Below are positions 16,891-24,453 of a stretch of 64,000 nt of DNA, one piece after another. Position 1 is the stretch's first letter, and every line of letters starts with the position of its first letter. Source of the stretch: Rufibacter psychrotolerans (GTDB taxonomy: Bacteria > Bacteroidota > Bacteroidia > Cytophagales > Hymenobacteraceae); the NCBI RefSeq assembly GCF_016924645.1, contig NZ_JAFFJV010000015.1, positions 62,001 to 126,000 of the forward strand. The letters run 5' to 3'. Made by a program: the position numbers and the translations under genes. The notes beneath the pieces were generated by a model. It did not search any database. It was not told the DNA's origin and saw only the letters and a list, made by a program, of their open reading frames with translations.

Positions 16891-16917
16891 CAATTTTGAC
16901 CAAAATAGGTCGTAAAC
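16882..16917. repeat. 36-bp dispersed palindrome, copy 5
   Basis: Its first nine bases GTTTTTAGG are also the end of the terminator stem and T-run, so the two structures are physically fused. The right end is GTAAAC. Confidence 0.7.
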
Positions 16918-16986
16918 GCCATGCTTCGTGCACGAACTCAAGAAAAGTCTTTCGTCTTTTGTCTTGAACCTTGCGTCTTAAAAAAA

Positions 16987-18774
16987 CTAGTACACAAACT
17001 CGTTCGCCTTGATCATCTCAGCGGCGATGCGGCGACGGGCTTCTTTGGTGTTGTACGGCTCCAGCTTGGTGAAGCGCTTGAGACCAATCAGCAGCAGTTT
17101 CTGCTCATCACCGGGCTCAGACATGGCGGCGATGGCTTCTTTACCCGCTTTGTTGATACGGTCAGCGGCGTCATTAATCACCACGCGCATCATGTCCAGC
17201 TGGCGGGAGGTGGCTTCCTCGCCATTGCGGCTCACCAGTTTCTCCACGCGCAGCATGGTAGACTCGGCAATGTAGGTCTGGATGGCCATGTCGGCGATGT
17301 ACATCAAGACTTCCTGCTCTTTGTCCAGGGTCATCATGAACTTCTGCACGGCGGTACCGGCGGTGAGCAGCACGGCTTTCTTAAATTTCTCCACGGCTTT
17401 CTTCTCGGCGGCAAACAGGCTGGTGTCCTCGTCCCCAAAGTCCGGAATCGCCATCAGTTCATTCTGCACGTTGGCGGCGGGGCCCATCAGGTCTAGTTCG
17501 CCCTTGAGAGCTTTCTTCAACACCATGTCCACGATGAGCATGCGGTTGATCTCATTGGTCCCCTCAAAAATGCGATTGATGCGGGCATCGCGGTACGCGC
17601 GGTCCATGGGGTAATCGGCGGAGAAGCCGTAGCCGCCGTAGATCTGCACGCCCTCGTCTACCACGTAGTCCAGCACCTCAGAGCCGTCTACCTTCAGGAT
17701 GGCGGCCTCCACGGCAAACTCGCGGGCGGCTTCCAGCACGGCCTGGTTGTAGCTCTTGCCGGCGGCCAGCAGCTCCTGCTCTTTCAGGTGGATATCATGC
17801 CCGCAGCGGTACAGCGCAGACTCCACGGCAAAGATTCTGATGGCCTGCTCGGCCAGTTTATGGCGGATGGCCCCGAACTTGGAGATTGGAATCTTGAACT
17901 GGATGCGCTCATTGGCGTATTTCACCGACAGGTCTGCCACTGATTTACAAGCGCCCAGGCAAGCCGCCGCTAGTTTAATGCGCCCGATGTTGAGGATGTT
18001 GAAGGCAATGAGGTGGCCTTTGCCAATCTCGCCCAGCACGTTCTCTTTGGGTACTTTGCAGTCGGTGAAGAACACCTGGCGGGTAGACGAGCCTTTGATG
18101 CCCATCTTGTGCTCCTCGGGGCCCAGGCTCAGGCCTTCGTAGCCTTTCTCCACAATAAAGCCCGTGAACTTGTCGCCGTCTACCTGCGCGAACACAATGA
18201 ACACATCGGCGAAGCCGGCGTTGGTGATCCACATTTTCTGGCCGTTCAGCACGTAGTAGTCGCCGCTGGGGTCCAGCACCGCTTTGGTTTTGGCGGCCAG
18301 GGCATCTGACCCGGAGCCTGGCTCCGTTAGGCAGTAAGAAGAAGCCCACTCGCCCGAAGCCAGCTTGGGAATGTACTTGGCTTTCTGCTCCTCGGTGCCG
18401 AAGTACAGGATAGGCAACGTTCCGATACCGGTATGAGCGGCAAACGCCACCGGGAACGAGTGCCCCGAGCCCACGGACTCGGTCACGAGCAAAGACGAAT
18501 TGAAGTCCATGCTCAGCCCGCCGTACTCCTCTGGGATGGCCACGCCGAACAGGCCCAATTCGCCGGCCTTCTTCATGAGGTTCTCCATGAGGCCTTCCTC
18601 GTGGTTGTCCAGGCGCTCCACCAGCGGCATCACCTCGGTTTGCACAAACTGCTGGGCCGTCTCGGCCATCATGCGTTGTTCCTCAGAGAAGTCCTCTGGG
18701 ATGAAAATATCCTGGGCGTTGGTTTCTTTGATGATGAACTCGCCGCCTTTTAGGGTTCTATTGGTAGTTTCCAT
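16987..18774 (-). CDS. fadE: acyl-CoA dehydrogenase (VLCAD-like, long C-terminal extension)
   Basis: 595 residues, catalysing the first beta-oxidation step (acyl-CoA to trans-2-enoyl-CoA) with FAD. Signature stretches CLTEPGSGSDA and YGGYGFSADYPMDRAYRD are present, and the catalytic glutamate lies in RIFEGTNEINR. An extra C-terminal helical domain of about 170 residues puts it with the long-chain type found beside FadN and FadA. It is the last gene of a fadN-fadA-fadE series on the minus strand. The four-helix-bundle cassette ends only 4 nt before its ATG, so the cassette supplies the whole leader. Confidence 0.95.
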   Translation of the reverse strand: METTNRTLKGGEFIIKETNAQDIFIPEDFSEEQRMMAETAQQFVQTEVMPLVERLDNHEEGLMENLMKKAGELGLFGVAIPEEYGGLSMDFNSSLLVTESVGSGHSFPVAFAAHTGIGTLPILYFGTEEQKAKYIPKLASGEWASSYCLTEPGSGSDALAAKTKAVLDPSGDYYVLNGQKMWITNAGFADVFIVFAQVDGDKFTGFIVEKGYEGLSLGPEEHKMGIKGSSTRQVFFTDCKVPKENVLGEIGKGHLIAFNILNIGRIKLAAACLGACKSVADLSVKYANERIQFKIPISKFGAIRHKLAEQAIRIFAVESALYRCGHDIHLKEQELLAAGKSYNQAVLEAAREFAVEAAILKVDGSEVLDYVVDEGVQIYGGYGFSADYPMDRAYRDARINRIFEGTNEINRMLIVDMVLKKALKGELDLMGPAANVQNELMAIPDFGDEDTSLFAAEKKAVEKFKKAVLLTAGTAVQKFMMTLDKEQEVLMYIADMAIQTYIAESTMLRVEKLVSRNGEEATSRQLDMMRVVINDAADRINKAGKEAIAAMSEPGDEQKLLLIGLKRFTKLEPYNTKEARRRIAAEMIKANEFVY

Positions 18775-18778
18775 GGTA

Positions 18779-19214
18779 GTATCACGTATCGTGTATCAAG
18801 TATCAGGACTTATTTTTAACCTAGGCTCTTTTTGAGCCTGTATAACATTTTCTGAATGTTCTCCACTTTTACAAGAAGTGGCTCTGTAGTTTCATTGTTA
18901 ATTAATTTTAAGCGTTGCGCCAATAGGAGTTGAGTTTCAACTTCAAAAGCAGAACCAGTAGCAATGGTGATAAACTGAGAAAACTCCTTATTTGAGTTTC
19001 TCCCAGCCCCTTCAGAAATATTTGAAGGTACAGAAACAGCAGCTCGTGTGAGTTGAGAAGTTAAACCAAACTTTTCATGAGCCGGGAAGTTGGCTGTGGC
19101 TAAATAGATGGCTTCAGCCAAATCCATTGCCTCTTGCCAGACTCTCAATTCCTTGAAATTATGCATTGGCTAATTCAACTTTTGTCTTGCTACTTGATAC
19201 CTGCTACTCGATAC
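18779..19214. mobile_element. 436-bp inverted-repeat cassette carrying a four-helix-bundle gene
   Basis: Left arm 18779-18809 and right arm 19184-19214 are both 31 nt and match in inverted orientation at 24 of 31 positions. Each arm is built from GTATC-type units. The arms enclose a 374-nt interior filled by the 116-codon gene. The unit fills the fadA-fadE gap: 10 nt from the fadA stop and 4 nt from the fadE start. A gene-less version with identical arm lengths lies at 33071-33141. No transposase and no target duplication were seen, so mobility is inferred from architecture. Confidence 0.65.
18816..19166 (-). CDS. four-helix-bundle protein (23S rRNA intervening-sequence, S23 family)
   Basis: 116 residues. 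It opens MHNFKELRVWQEAMDLAEAIY and contains the family hallmark FGLTSQLTRAAVSVPSNISEGAGR followed by a run including NKEFSQFITIATGSAFEVETQLLLA (each quoted piece in order, helix 2 to helix 3). This family was first met inside intervening sequences of 23S rRNA genes in Leptospira and Coxiella. The fold is basic and oligomeric; its biochemical role is unknown. Here it lies inside an inverted-repeat cassette between two beta-oxidation genes and has no evident metabolic link to them. Confidence 0.92.
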   Translation of the reverse strand: MHNFKELRVWQEAMDLAEAIYLATANFPAHEKFGLTSQLTRAAVSVPSNISEGAGRNSNKEFSQFITIATGSAFEVETQLLLAQRLKLINNETTEPLLVKVENIQKMLYRLKKSLG

Positions 19215-19224
19215 TCCATGCGCG

Positions 19225-20403
19225 CTAGCGCAACAATTCATAAATCCCCGCCACGCCTTGGCCGCCGCCCACGCAGGCGGTTACCATGCCGTATTTCTTG
19301 TTCTGGCGGCGCAGGTCACTGAAGAGTTGCACGCTCAGTTTGGCGCCGGTACAGCCCAGCGGGTGCCCCAGCGCGATGGCACCGCCGTTGGGGTTCAGTT
19401 TGTCTGGGTCAATGCCCAGTTCCCGCATCACGGCCACCGACTGCGACGCAAACGCTTCGTTCATCTCAATGATGTCAATGTCCTGCAGGTTCATGCCGGC
19501 GTTCTTCAGGGCGCGCGGAATGGCTTTCACCGGGCCCATGCCCATGATGCGCGGGTCCACGCCCTCGGCGGCGTAAGACACCAGGCGGGCAATGGGCTCA
19601 ATGTTCAGCTCTTTTACCATGCGCTCGCTCATGACAATGACAAAGGCAGCCCCGTCTGAAGTCTGCGAAGAGTTACCCGCCGTTACCGTTCCGTTGGCCG
19701 CGAACACCGGCCGCAGTTTGGCCAGTTTCTCCATAGACGTATCGGCGCGCGGGCCCTCATCGGTGTCAACCACGTAGGAGCGGGTTTTCTTTTTGCCGTT
19801 CTCGTCCAGGAAAGTCTCTTCTACCGTGATGGGCACAATCTGGTCTTTGAACCGGCCTTCCTCAATGGCCCTGATGGCTTTCTGGTGCGAGGCGTAGGCA
19901 AAGGCATCCTGGTCTTCGCGGCTTACCTTAAAGTCATGCGCCACCGCCTCGGCGGTCAAGCCCATGCTCAGGTAGTACTCCGGGTGCTCTTTGGCAATTT
20001 TGTAGTTGGGCACGGTTTTCCAGCCCACCACCGGCACCAGGCTCATGGACTCGGCGCCTCCGGCGATGATGCAGTCGGCCATGCCGGCCTGGATTTTGAA
20101 GGACGCCGTAGCGATGGTCTCAATACCCGAGCCGCAGTAGCGGTTCATGATGGCCCCGGGCACGTTGATGGGCAGCGACAGGAGCGAAATCATGCGTCCC
20201 ATCTGCAGGCCTTGCTCGGCCTCGGGCACCGCGTTTCCCACCAGCAGGTCATCTACGCGGGCGGGGTCCAGCTGCGGCACCGATGCCAGCAGGTGTTTGA
20301 TGACATCGGCGGCCAGATCATCGGGCCGGGTGAACCGGAATACGCCGCGCGGGGCTTTCCCCACGGCGGTCCTGAATCCGGCAACTATATAGGCAGTTTG
20401 CAT
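19225..20403 (-). CDS. fadA: acetyl-CoA C-acyltransferase (3-ketoacyl-CoA thiolase)
   Basis: 392 residues. It cleaves 3-ketoacyl-CoA with CoA, the last beta-oxidation step. The nucleophile is C90 in MNRYCGSGIETIA; the C-terminal catalytic set is GHPLGCTGAK and TACVGGGQGVA. Length is typical. It is the middle gene of fadN-fadA-fadE. Its leader holds AATGTGCT octamers and a palindrome copy, then the GIY-YIG cassette upstream. Confidence 0.96.
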   Translation of the reverse strand: MQTAYIVAGFRTAVGKAPRGVFRFTRPDDLAADVIKHLLASVPQLDPARVDDLLVGNAVPEAEQGLQMGRMISLLSLPINVPGAIMNRYCGSGIETIATASFKIQAGMADCIIAGGAESMSLVPVVGWKTVPNYKIAKEHPEYYLSMGLTAEAVAHDFKVSREDQDAFAYASHQKAIRAIEEGRFKDQIVPITVEETFLDENGKKKTRSYVVDTDEGPRADTSMEKLAKLRPVFAANGTVTAGNSSQTSDGAAFVIVMSERMVKELNIEPIARLVSYAAEGVDPRIMGMGPVKAIPRALKNAGMNLQDIDIIEMNEAFASQSVAVMRELGIDPDKLNPNGGAIALGHPLGCTGAKLSVQLFSDLRRQNKKYGMVTACVGGGQGVAGIYELLR

Positions 20404-20421
20404 TTTCTTTTCTGTTTGATG

Positions 20422-20455
20422 TTAATGTGCTAATTCTTAATGTGCTAATGTGCTA
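20422..20455. repeat. AATGTGCT octamer cluster upstream of fadA
   Basis: Three AATGTGCT units (20424-20431, 20439-20446, 20447-20454), the last two in direct tandem, begin about 20 nt upstream of the fadA ATG. The same octamer lies upstream of fadN and in the 27.5-27.9 kb gap. Confidence 0.75.
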
Positions 20456-20459
20456 TTCT

Positions 20460-20496
20460 GTTTTTGGCCTGTTTTTTGGAAAAACAGGCCAAAAAC
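20460..20496. repeat. 36-bp-family dispersed palindrome, copy 6 (37 bp)
   Basis: The best-paired copy: 17-bp perfect arms GTTTTTGGCCTGTTTTT and their complement around TGG. It lies in the gap between the GIY-YIG cassette and fadA. Confidence 0.9.
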
Positions 20497-20593
20497 GCAG
20501 CCGTTCATCAAGTCTATGAACCGCTTCCCCTTTTATCATCCTGAAAGGACCTTATGGACGCAGGGCAATTGATTCTAACTCACCACCCTTTTT

Positions 20594-20970
20594 GTCATTC
20601 TGAAAGAATCTCGGTGGCGAACGGTAGTTCAGTCAGCTATCTTCAGAAAAAGCATCTTCGGGTTGATACTCTTAATCAAAGCTACTTTCTCTTCCCTGCT
20701 CATCAGCTTCAGTTCTGTCTCCCGGTCAATGGCATGCTGCACATAGGTGTGCCGCTCATAGTACAGCAACTTGTAGCAGTAATACTTGCCAGCGAATGTC
20801 TCTGGCTTCCCTCTGTTCTCCCGGTGTTCAAACAGTCTTCTAGACAAATCATTGGTCATTCCCACGTAGAGCACGGCCTTGGTTGGGTTTGATGTGATGT
20901 AGACAAAGTAGTTATGCTGTTTCATGGCCGCTGCTTGTCTAGTTTGTTACCGAGATTCTTCCAGAATGAC
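20594..20970. mobile_element. 377-bp inverted-repeat cassette carrying a GIY-YIG gene
   Basis: Left end 20594-20618 and right end 20946-20970 are 25-nt inverted repeats matching at 22 positions. The gene inside starts 20 nt from one end and stops 10 nt from the other. The ends read GTCATTCTGAAAGAATCTC and carry their own small hairpin TTC-TGAAA-GAA. Weaker outer copies lie at about 20535-20558 and 21003-21020, as if nested. The 139-bp element at 27637 has related ends but no gene. There is no transposase; movement by or with the GIY-YIG protein is a hypothesis. Confidence 0.65.
20629..20925 (-). CDS. single-domain GIY-YIG nuclease-superfamily protein
   Basis: 98 residues that are nearly all GIY-YIG domain. 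YFVYI and LYVGMTN are the two halves of the motif (residues 6-10 and 19-25), followed by the conserved arginine in SRRLFEH and the metal-binding glutamate region DRETELK (67-73), then LIKSINP. The key residues are present, so nuclease activity is plausible. It resembles the small stand-alone UPF0213 type of unknown role. It is bounded closely by 25-nt inverted repeats and sits between fadN and fadA, to which it has no obvious functional tie. Confidence 0.9.
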   Translation of the reverse strand: MKQHNYFVYITSNPTKAVLYVGMTNDLSRRLFEHRENRGKPETFAGKYYCYKLLYYERHTYVQHAIDRETELKLMSREEKVALIKSINPKMLFLKIAD

Positions 20971-21100
20971 AGTGAGGAGAGACGTTACTTGCGTGAACTA
21001 AAACTTCCTTAGAATGACAAAGTGGAGAGTGAGCCGTTACAAATCAAAAGTCAAGTAAAGGGAGCGGCCGGTTGCCAAAGCTCCTGAGAACAAATTCCCC

Positions 21101-21136
21101 GTTTTTGGCTTACTTTCTGAAAACGAAGCCCAAAAC
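21101..21136. repeat. 36-bp dispersed palindrome, copy 7
   Basis: Ends 14 nt downstream of the fadN stop (minus strand). Outer arms GTTTTTGGCT and AGCCCAAAAC pair; the inner arms are diverged. Confidence 0.75.
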
Positions 21137-21150
21137 GGGAGATTCAGCCT

Positions 21151-23553
21151 CTAATTCCTGAGCGGTTTACCCGTAGTCAAAATGCTCTTGATGCGCTCTA
21201 GGGTTTTGCGCTCACCGCAGAGGCTCAGGAAGGCTTCGCGCTCCAGGTCCAGCAGGTATTGCTCAGAGACTTCAGACGGCATGGAAAGGTCACCGCCGCA
21301 CATCACGTAGGCCAGCTTCTCAGAGATTTTGCGGTCATGGTCTGAGATGTAGCCGCCGGCCTGCATGGCGTGGGCACCGGTAATGAACATCCCCAGCCCG
21401 GCGCGGCCCTGTACCTTGATGTTGGTCTTAGGCGTGGGCTTGGTGTACCCGGCTTCGGCCAGGAGAATGGCTTCGGCTTTGGCTTCGGCAATAAGGCGGT
21501 TGTTGTTGAGCGTGATACCGTCGCCGCGTCGCATAAAGCCCAGGTCAAACGCCTCGTGGGCCGAGGTAGAGACTTTGGCCATGCCGATGGTCATGAACAC
21601 GTTGCGCAGGGCGTTGAACTCGGTATCGCCTTCCTCGTAAGCGGCCGAGGTCCGCAGGGTCATTTCCTTGGTTCCGCCCCCGCCCGGAATCAAGCCCACG
21701 CCAAACTCCACCAGCCCGATGTACGATTCGGCGGCGGCCTGTACTCTATCGGCGTGGAGGCAGAGCTCGCAGCCCCCGCCCAGCGTTAAGCCGTGCGGCG
21801 CGGCCACCACCGGAATAGCCGAGTAGCGCATGCGCATCATGGTGTTCTGGAACTGCCTGATCATGAGGTTGAGTTCATCGTACTCCTGGTCCAAAGCGTA
21901 CATGAACACCAGGGCCAGGTTAGCGCCGGCCGAGAAATTGGTGGCCTCGTTGCCTACCACCACACCCCGGAAACTCTGCTCGGCCAGGTCAATGCCTTTG
22001 TTCAGCCCTTGGATGATCTCGCTGCCAATGGAGTTCATCTTGGTGTGGAACTCTACGTTCAGGATGCCGTCGCCTAAGTCAAGGATAGAGCAACCGGCGT
22101 TTTTCCAGACCACGTTGGTGCCGCGCAGCACGTCCAGCAGCACAAATTTCTCGGTGCCCGGAATCTGCTTGTATTCTTTGCTTTCTAGGTCATAGTACTG
22201 GCGCTGGCCGTTGTGGCTGCGGTAGAAGCTCTCATGCCCGGCCTCCAGCATCTGGTACACCCACTGGGCAGGCTTGTAACCGGCGGCTTCCATGGCGCTC
22301 ACGGTCTCGCGCACGCCCACGGCGTCCCAGGTCTCAAACGGACCCAGCTCCCAACCGAAGCCGGCGCGCATGGCATCATCAATGCGGTAGAGCTCGTCTG
22401 AAATTTCAGGGATGCGGTTGGTCACGTACTGGAACAGGCCGTAAGACGTTTCCCGGAAAAAATCGCCGGCTTTGTCCTGGGCCTGGCTGAAGGCTTTGAG
22501 GCGCTTGCGCAGGTCTTCAATGGGCTTGAGCATTTCCATGCTCTGGAACCTGACCTTCTGCTTGGGCCCGTATTCCATGGTTTTCAGGTCCAGTGTGAGA
22601 ATCTCGGTGGAACCTTCGGGGGTTTTGGTTTTCTTGTAGAAGCCTTGTCTGGTTTTATCGCCCAGCCAGCCTTTCTCCAGCATCTGCTGAATGTAGCCCG
22701 GCAGCTGAAACAGGTCACGGGCTTCGTCTTGCTCGCCAGACTGGTACAGGCCTTGCGCTACTTTGGCCAGCGTGTCAAGGCCTACCACGTCTGAAGTTCT
22801 AAACGTAGCTGATTTTGGTCTGCCCACCACGGGGCCGGTCAGCCGGTCTACTTCGTCCACGTTCAGGCCTAGTTTGCCCATGACGTGCAGCACCTGCATG
22901 ATGCCGTAAATGCCCACCCGGTTGGCGATGAACGCCGGGGTGTCTTTGGCCAGCACGGTGGTTTTGCCCAGGTACAGGTCACCGTAGCGCAGCAGGAACT
23001 GCGTGACTTCGGGGTCTGTGTGCGGGGTGGGTATGATCTCCAGCAACTTGAGGTAGCGCGGCGGGTTGAAGAAGTGGGTGCCGCAGAAGTGCTTCTGGAA
23101 ATCCGCGGAGCGGCCCTCGGCCATCAAGTGAATGGGAATCCCCGAGGTGTTAGACGTAATCAAGGTGCCCGGCTTGCGGAACTGCTCTACCCGCTCAAAG
23201 ATGGACTGCTTGATCTTGAGGTTCTCCACCACCACCTCAATGGTCCAATCGCAGGAGGCAATCTCCGGGAGGTCATCGTCAAAGTTACCGGTCTTGATGA
23301 GGCTGGCTTTGGTTTTCTCATACAGTGGCGCCGGGTTAGAGGTAATGGCCGTCTGGAGGGCCAGGTTCACAATGCGGTTGCGCACGGGCTTGTGCTCCAG
23401 CGTGAGGCCTTTGGCTTCTTCCTCGGGCAGGAGCTCGCGCGGCACCATGTCCAGCAGGAGCACCTGTACGCCGATGTTGGCAAAGTGGCAGGCAATGCGC
23501 GAGCCCATCACGCCCGAGCCTAGCACCGCCACCTTCTTGATGATTCTCTTCAT
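21151..23553 (-). CDS. fadN: bifunctional 3-hydroxyacyl-CoA dehydrogenase/enoyl-CoA hydratase (FadN-type)
   Basis: 800 residues. It hydrates enoyl-CoA and oxidises the product with NAD. Domain order is dehydrogenase first (Rossmann start VAVLGSGVMGSRIACHFA, C-terminal dimerisation halves to about residue 430), then the crotonase domain with AGANLALVFMY and HGLTLGGGCELCLHADRV. That order matches FadN of Bacillus rather than FadB of E. coli, which is reversed. It is the first gene of fadN-fadA-fadE on the minus strand and lies directly downstream of a MarR regulator. AATGTGCT octamers lie in its leader. Confidence 0.95.
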   Translation of the reverse strand: MKRIIKKVAVLGSGVMGSRIACHFANIGVQVLLLDMVPRELLPEEEAKGLTLEHKPVRNRIVNLALQTAITSNPAPLYEKTKASLIKTGNFDDDLPEIASCDWTIEVVVENLKIKQSIFERVEQFRKPGTLITSNTSGIPIHLMAEGRSADFQKHFCGTHFFNPPRYLKLLEIIPTPHTDPEVTQFLLRYGDLYLGKTTVLAKDTPAFIANRVGIYGIMQVLHVMGKLGLNVDEVDRLTGPVVGRPKSATFRTSDVVGLDTLAKVAQGLYQSGEQDEARDLFQLPGYIQQMLEKGWLGDKTRQGFYKKTKTPEGSTEILTLDLKTMEYGPKQKVRFQSMEMLKPIEDLRKRLKAFSQAQDKAGDFFRETSYGLFQYVTNRIPEISDELYRIDDAMRAGFGWELGPFETWDAVGVRETVSAMEAAGYKPAQWVYQMLEAGHESFYRSHNGQRQYYDLESKEYKQIPGTEKFVLLDVLRGTNVVWKNAGCSILDLGDGILNVEFHTKMNSIGSEIIQGLNKGIDLAEQSFRGVVVGNEATNFSAGANLALVFMYALDQEYDELNLMIRQFQNTMMRMRYSAIPVVAAPHGLTLGGGCELCLHADRVQAAAESYIGLVEFGVGLIPGGGGTKEMTLRTSAAYEEGDTEFNALRNVFMTIGMAKVSTSAHEAFDLGFMRRGDGITLNNNRLIAEAKAEAILLAEAGYTKPTPKTNIKVQGRAGLGMFITGAHAMQAGGYISDHDRKISEKLAYVMCGGDLSMPSEVSEQYLLDLEREAFLSLCGERKTLERIKSILTTGKPLRN

Positions 23554-23564
23554 AGTTACTGTAT

Positions 23565-23602
23565 TAATGTGCTAATTTTTCAATTTGCTCATGTGCTAAT
23601 TG
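23565..23602. repeat. AATGTGCT octamer remnants upstream of fadN
   Basis: AATGTGCT at 23566-23573 and ATGTGCTAAT at 23591-23600, beginning about 12 nt upstream of the fadN start. This is the same unit and position as at fadA. Confidence 0.6.
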
Positions 23603-23664
23603 TAGCACGAATATTCTCTAAACTTGGCACTCCTTTGTCCCTTAAAGGGCGACGAAAAGTTTCT

Positions 23665-23700
23665 GTTTCCGGGCCGCTTCTAGAAAAACACACTGGAAAC
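23665..23700. repeat. 36-bp dispersed palindrome, copy 8
   Basis: Ends 6 nt downstream of the marR stop (minus strand). GTTTCC and GGAAAC outer ends pair perfectly; the middle is diverged. Confidence 0.65.
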
Positions 23701-23706
23701 AGCAGG

Positions 23707-24165
23707 CTACTTGGCCGACCTTCCTTCGTCTGCAAACACTTCTTTTGACTCAATGAGGCTGTTGATCTGCCCGATGACCTGAAAGAACACCTGCAGCTGG
23801 CCCTCGGGGATTACTTCCCGCACCTTTTTGTTGAACTGCTTCACGGTAACGCGGCTTACCTCGCGCTTCTCCAGCCCCAACTCTGTGAGCAGGATGCGCA
23901 CGCTGCGCTTGTCCTGGGCGTCGGCGGCCTTGTAGATGAGGCCTTTCTCTTCCATGCTCTTGAGAATGCGGGTAAGGCTGCGGGCCTCCAGGCCCAGCAG
24001 GGGCGCAATCTTGGTGGCGGGGGTGCCCTTCTCGGGGTCAATGTTGAGCAGCACAAACCCAATGGAGGTGGTGATATCATTCTTCACCGCCTGCGTATTA
24101 TACATACGGGCAATGGCGTGCCAGCACACCTTAATGTTATAGTCAACCGTCTCGTCTGCTTTCAT
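23707..24165 (-). CDS. MarR-family transcriptional regulator
   Basis: 152 residues. A winged helix-turn-helix of MarR type is visible: recognition region ATKIAPLLGLEARSLTRILKSMEEKGLI, wing KAADAQDKRSVRILLTELG, flanked by dimerisation helices. It is transcribed with, and directly upstream of, fadN-fadA-fadE, and downstream of fadD. It is therefore a good candidate for the acyl-CoA-responsive repressor of beta-oxidation, a role filled by other families (FadR, PsrA) elsewhere; that role is inferred from position only. Confidence 0.9.
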   Translation of the reverse strand: MKADETVDYNIKVCWHAIARMYNTQAVKNDITTSIGFVLLNIDPEKGTPATKIAPLLGLEARSLTRILKSMEEKGLIYKAADAQDKRSVRILLTELGLEKREVSRVTVKQFNKKVREVIPEGQLQVFFQVIGQINSLIESKEVFADEGRSAK

Positions 24166-24354
24166 GGGGTTCGTTTGTCTCTTACCAAATTTAGAAAATA
24201 ATTGTTATGCTTGCATACCAATTAAACGTAAATTTTTCTGGTCTGTTAAAAGAATCCTACTCCAGATCAAATTCCCTTAACCCGCCGGCCTTTCTGCAGC
24301 CCCAGATTAGCAGTTTCAAAAAGCTTGTAGGACTGCGTTAGTAACCGGACTATA

Positions 24355-24390
24355 GTTTTGGGCCTGTTTTCCTTAAAAAGGACTGAAAAC
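24355..24390. repeat. 36-bp dispersed palindrome, copy 9
   Basis: The left half GTTTTGGGCCTGTTTTCC is almost consensus; the right half is diverged (AAAAAGGACTGAAAAC). It lies next to the fadD terminator. Confidence 0.8.
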
Positions 24391-24406
24391 CAGCAAGTGT
24401 ATAAAG

Positions 24407-24442
24407 CAAGAGAGGAGACACATTGCTGCGTCTCCTCTCTTG
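24407..24442 (-). terminator. fadD terminator hairpin
   Basis: 13-bp perfect arms CAAGAGAGGAGAC and GTCTCCTCTCTTG around a 10-nt loop, 12 nt past the fadD stop. The T-run after the hairpin on the minus strand is weak. Confidence 0.75.
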
Positions 24443-24453
24443 TCTGGGGTGCC

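Larger units (their letters stand above)
16486..16986. other. 501-bp gap between susC and fadE
   Basis: No gene. The susC-proximal part (about 16500-16600) is AT-rich and should hold the susC promoter. The rest contains two palindrome copies (16735-16770, 16882-16917) and a strong terminator (16842-16890) whose T-run is shared with the second copy. Confidence 0.6.
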
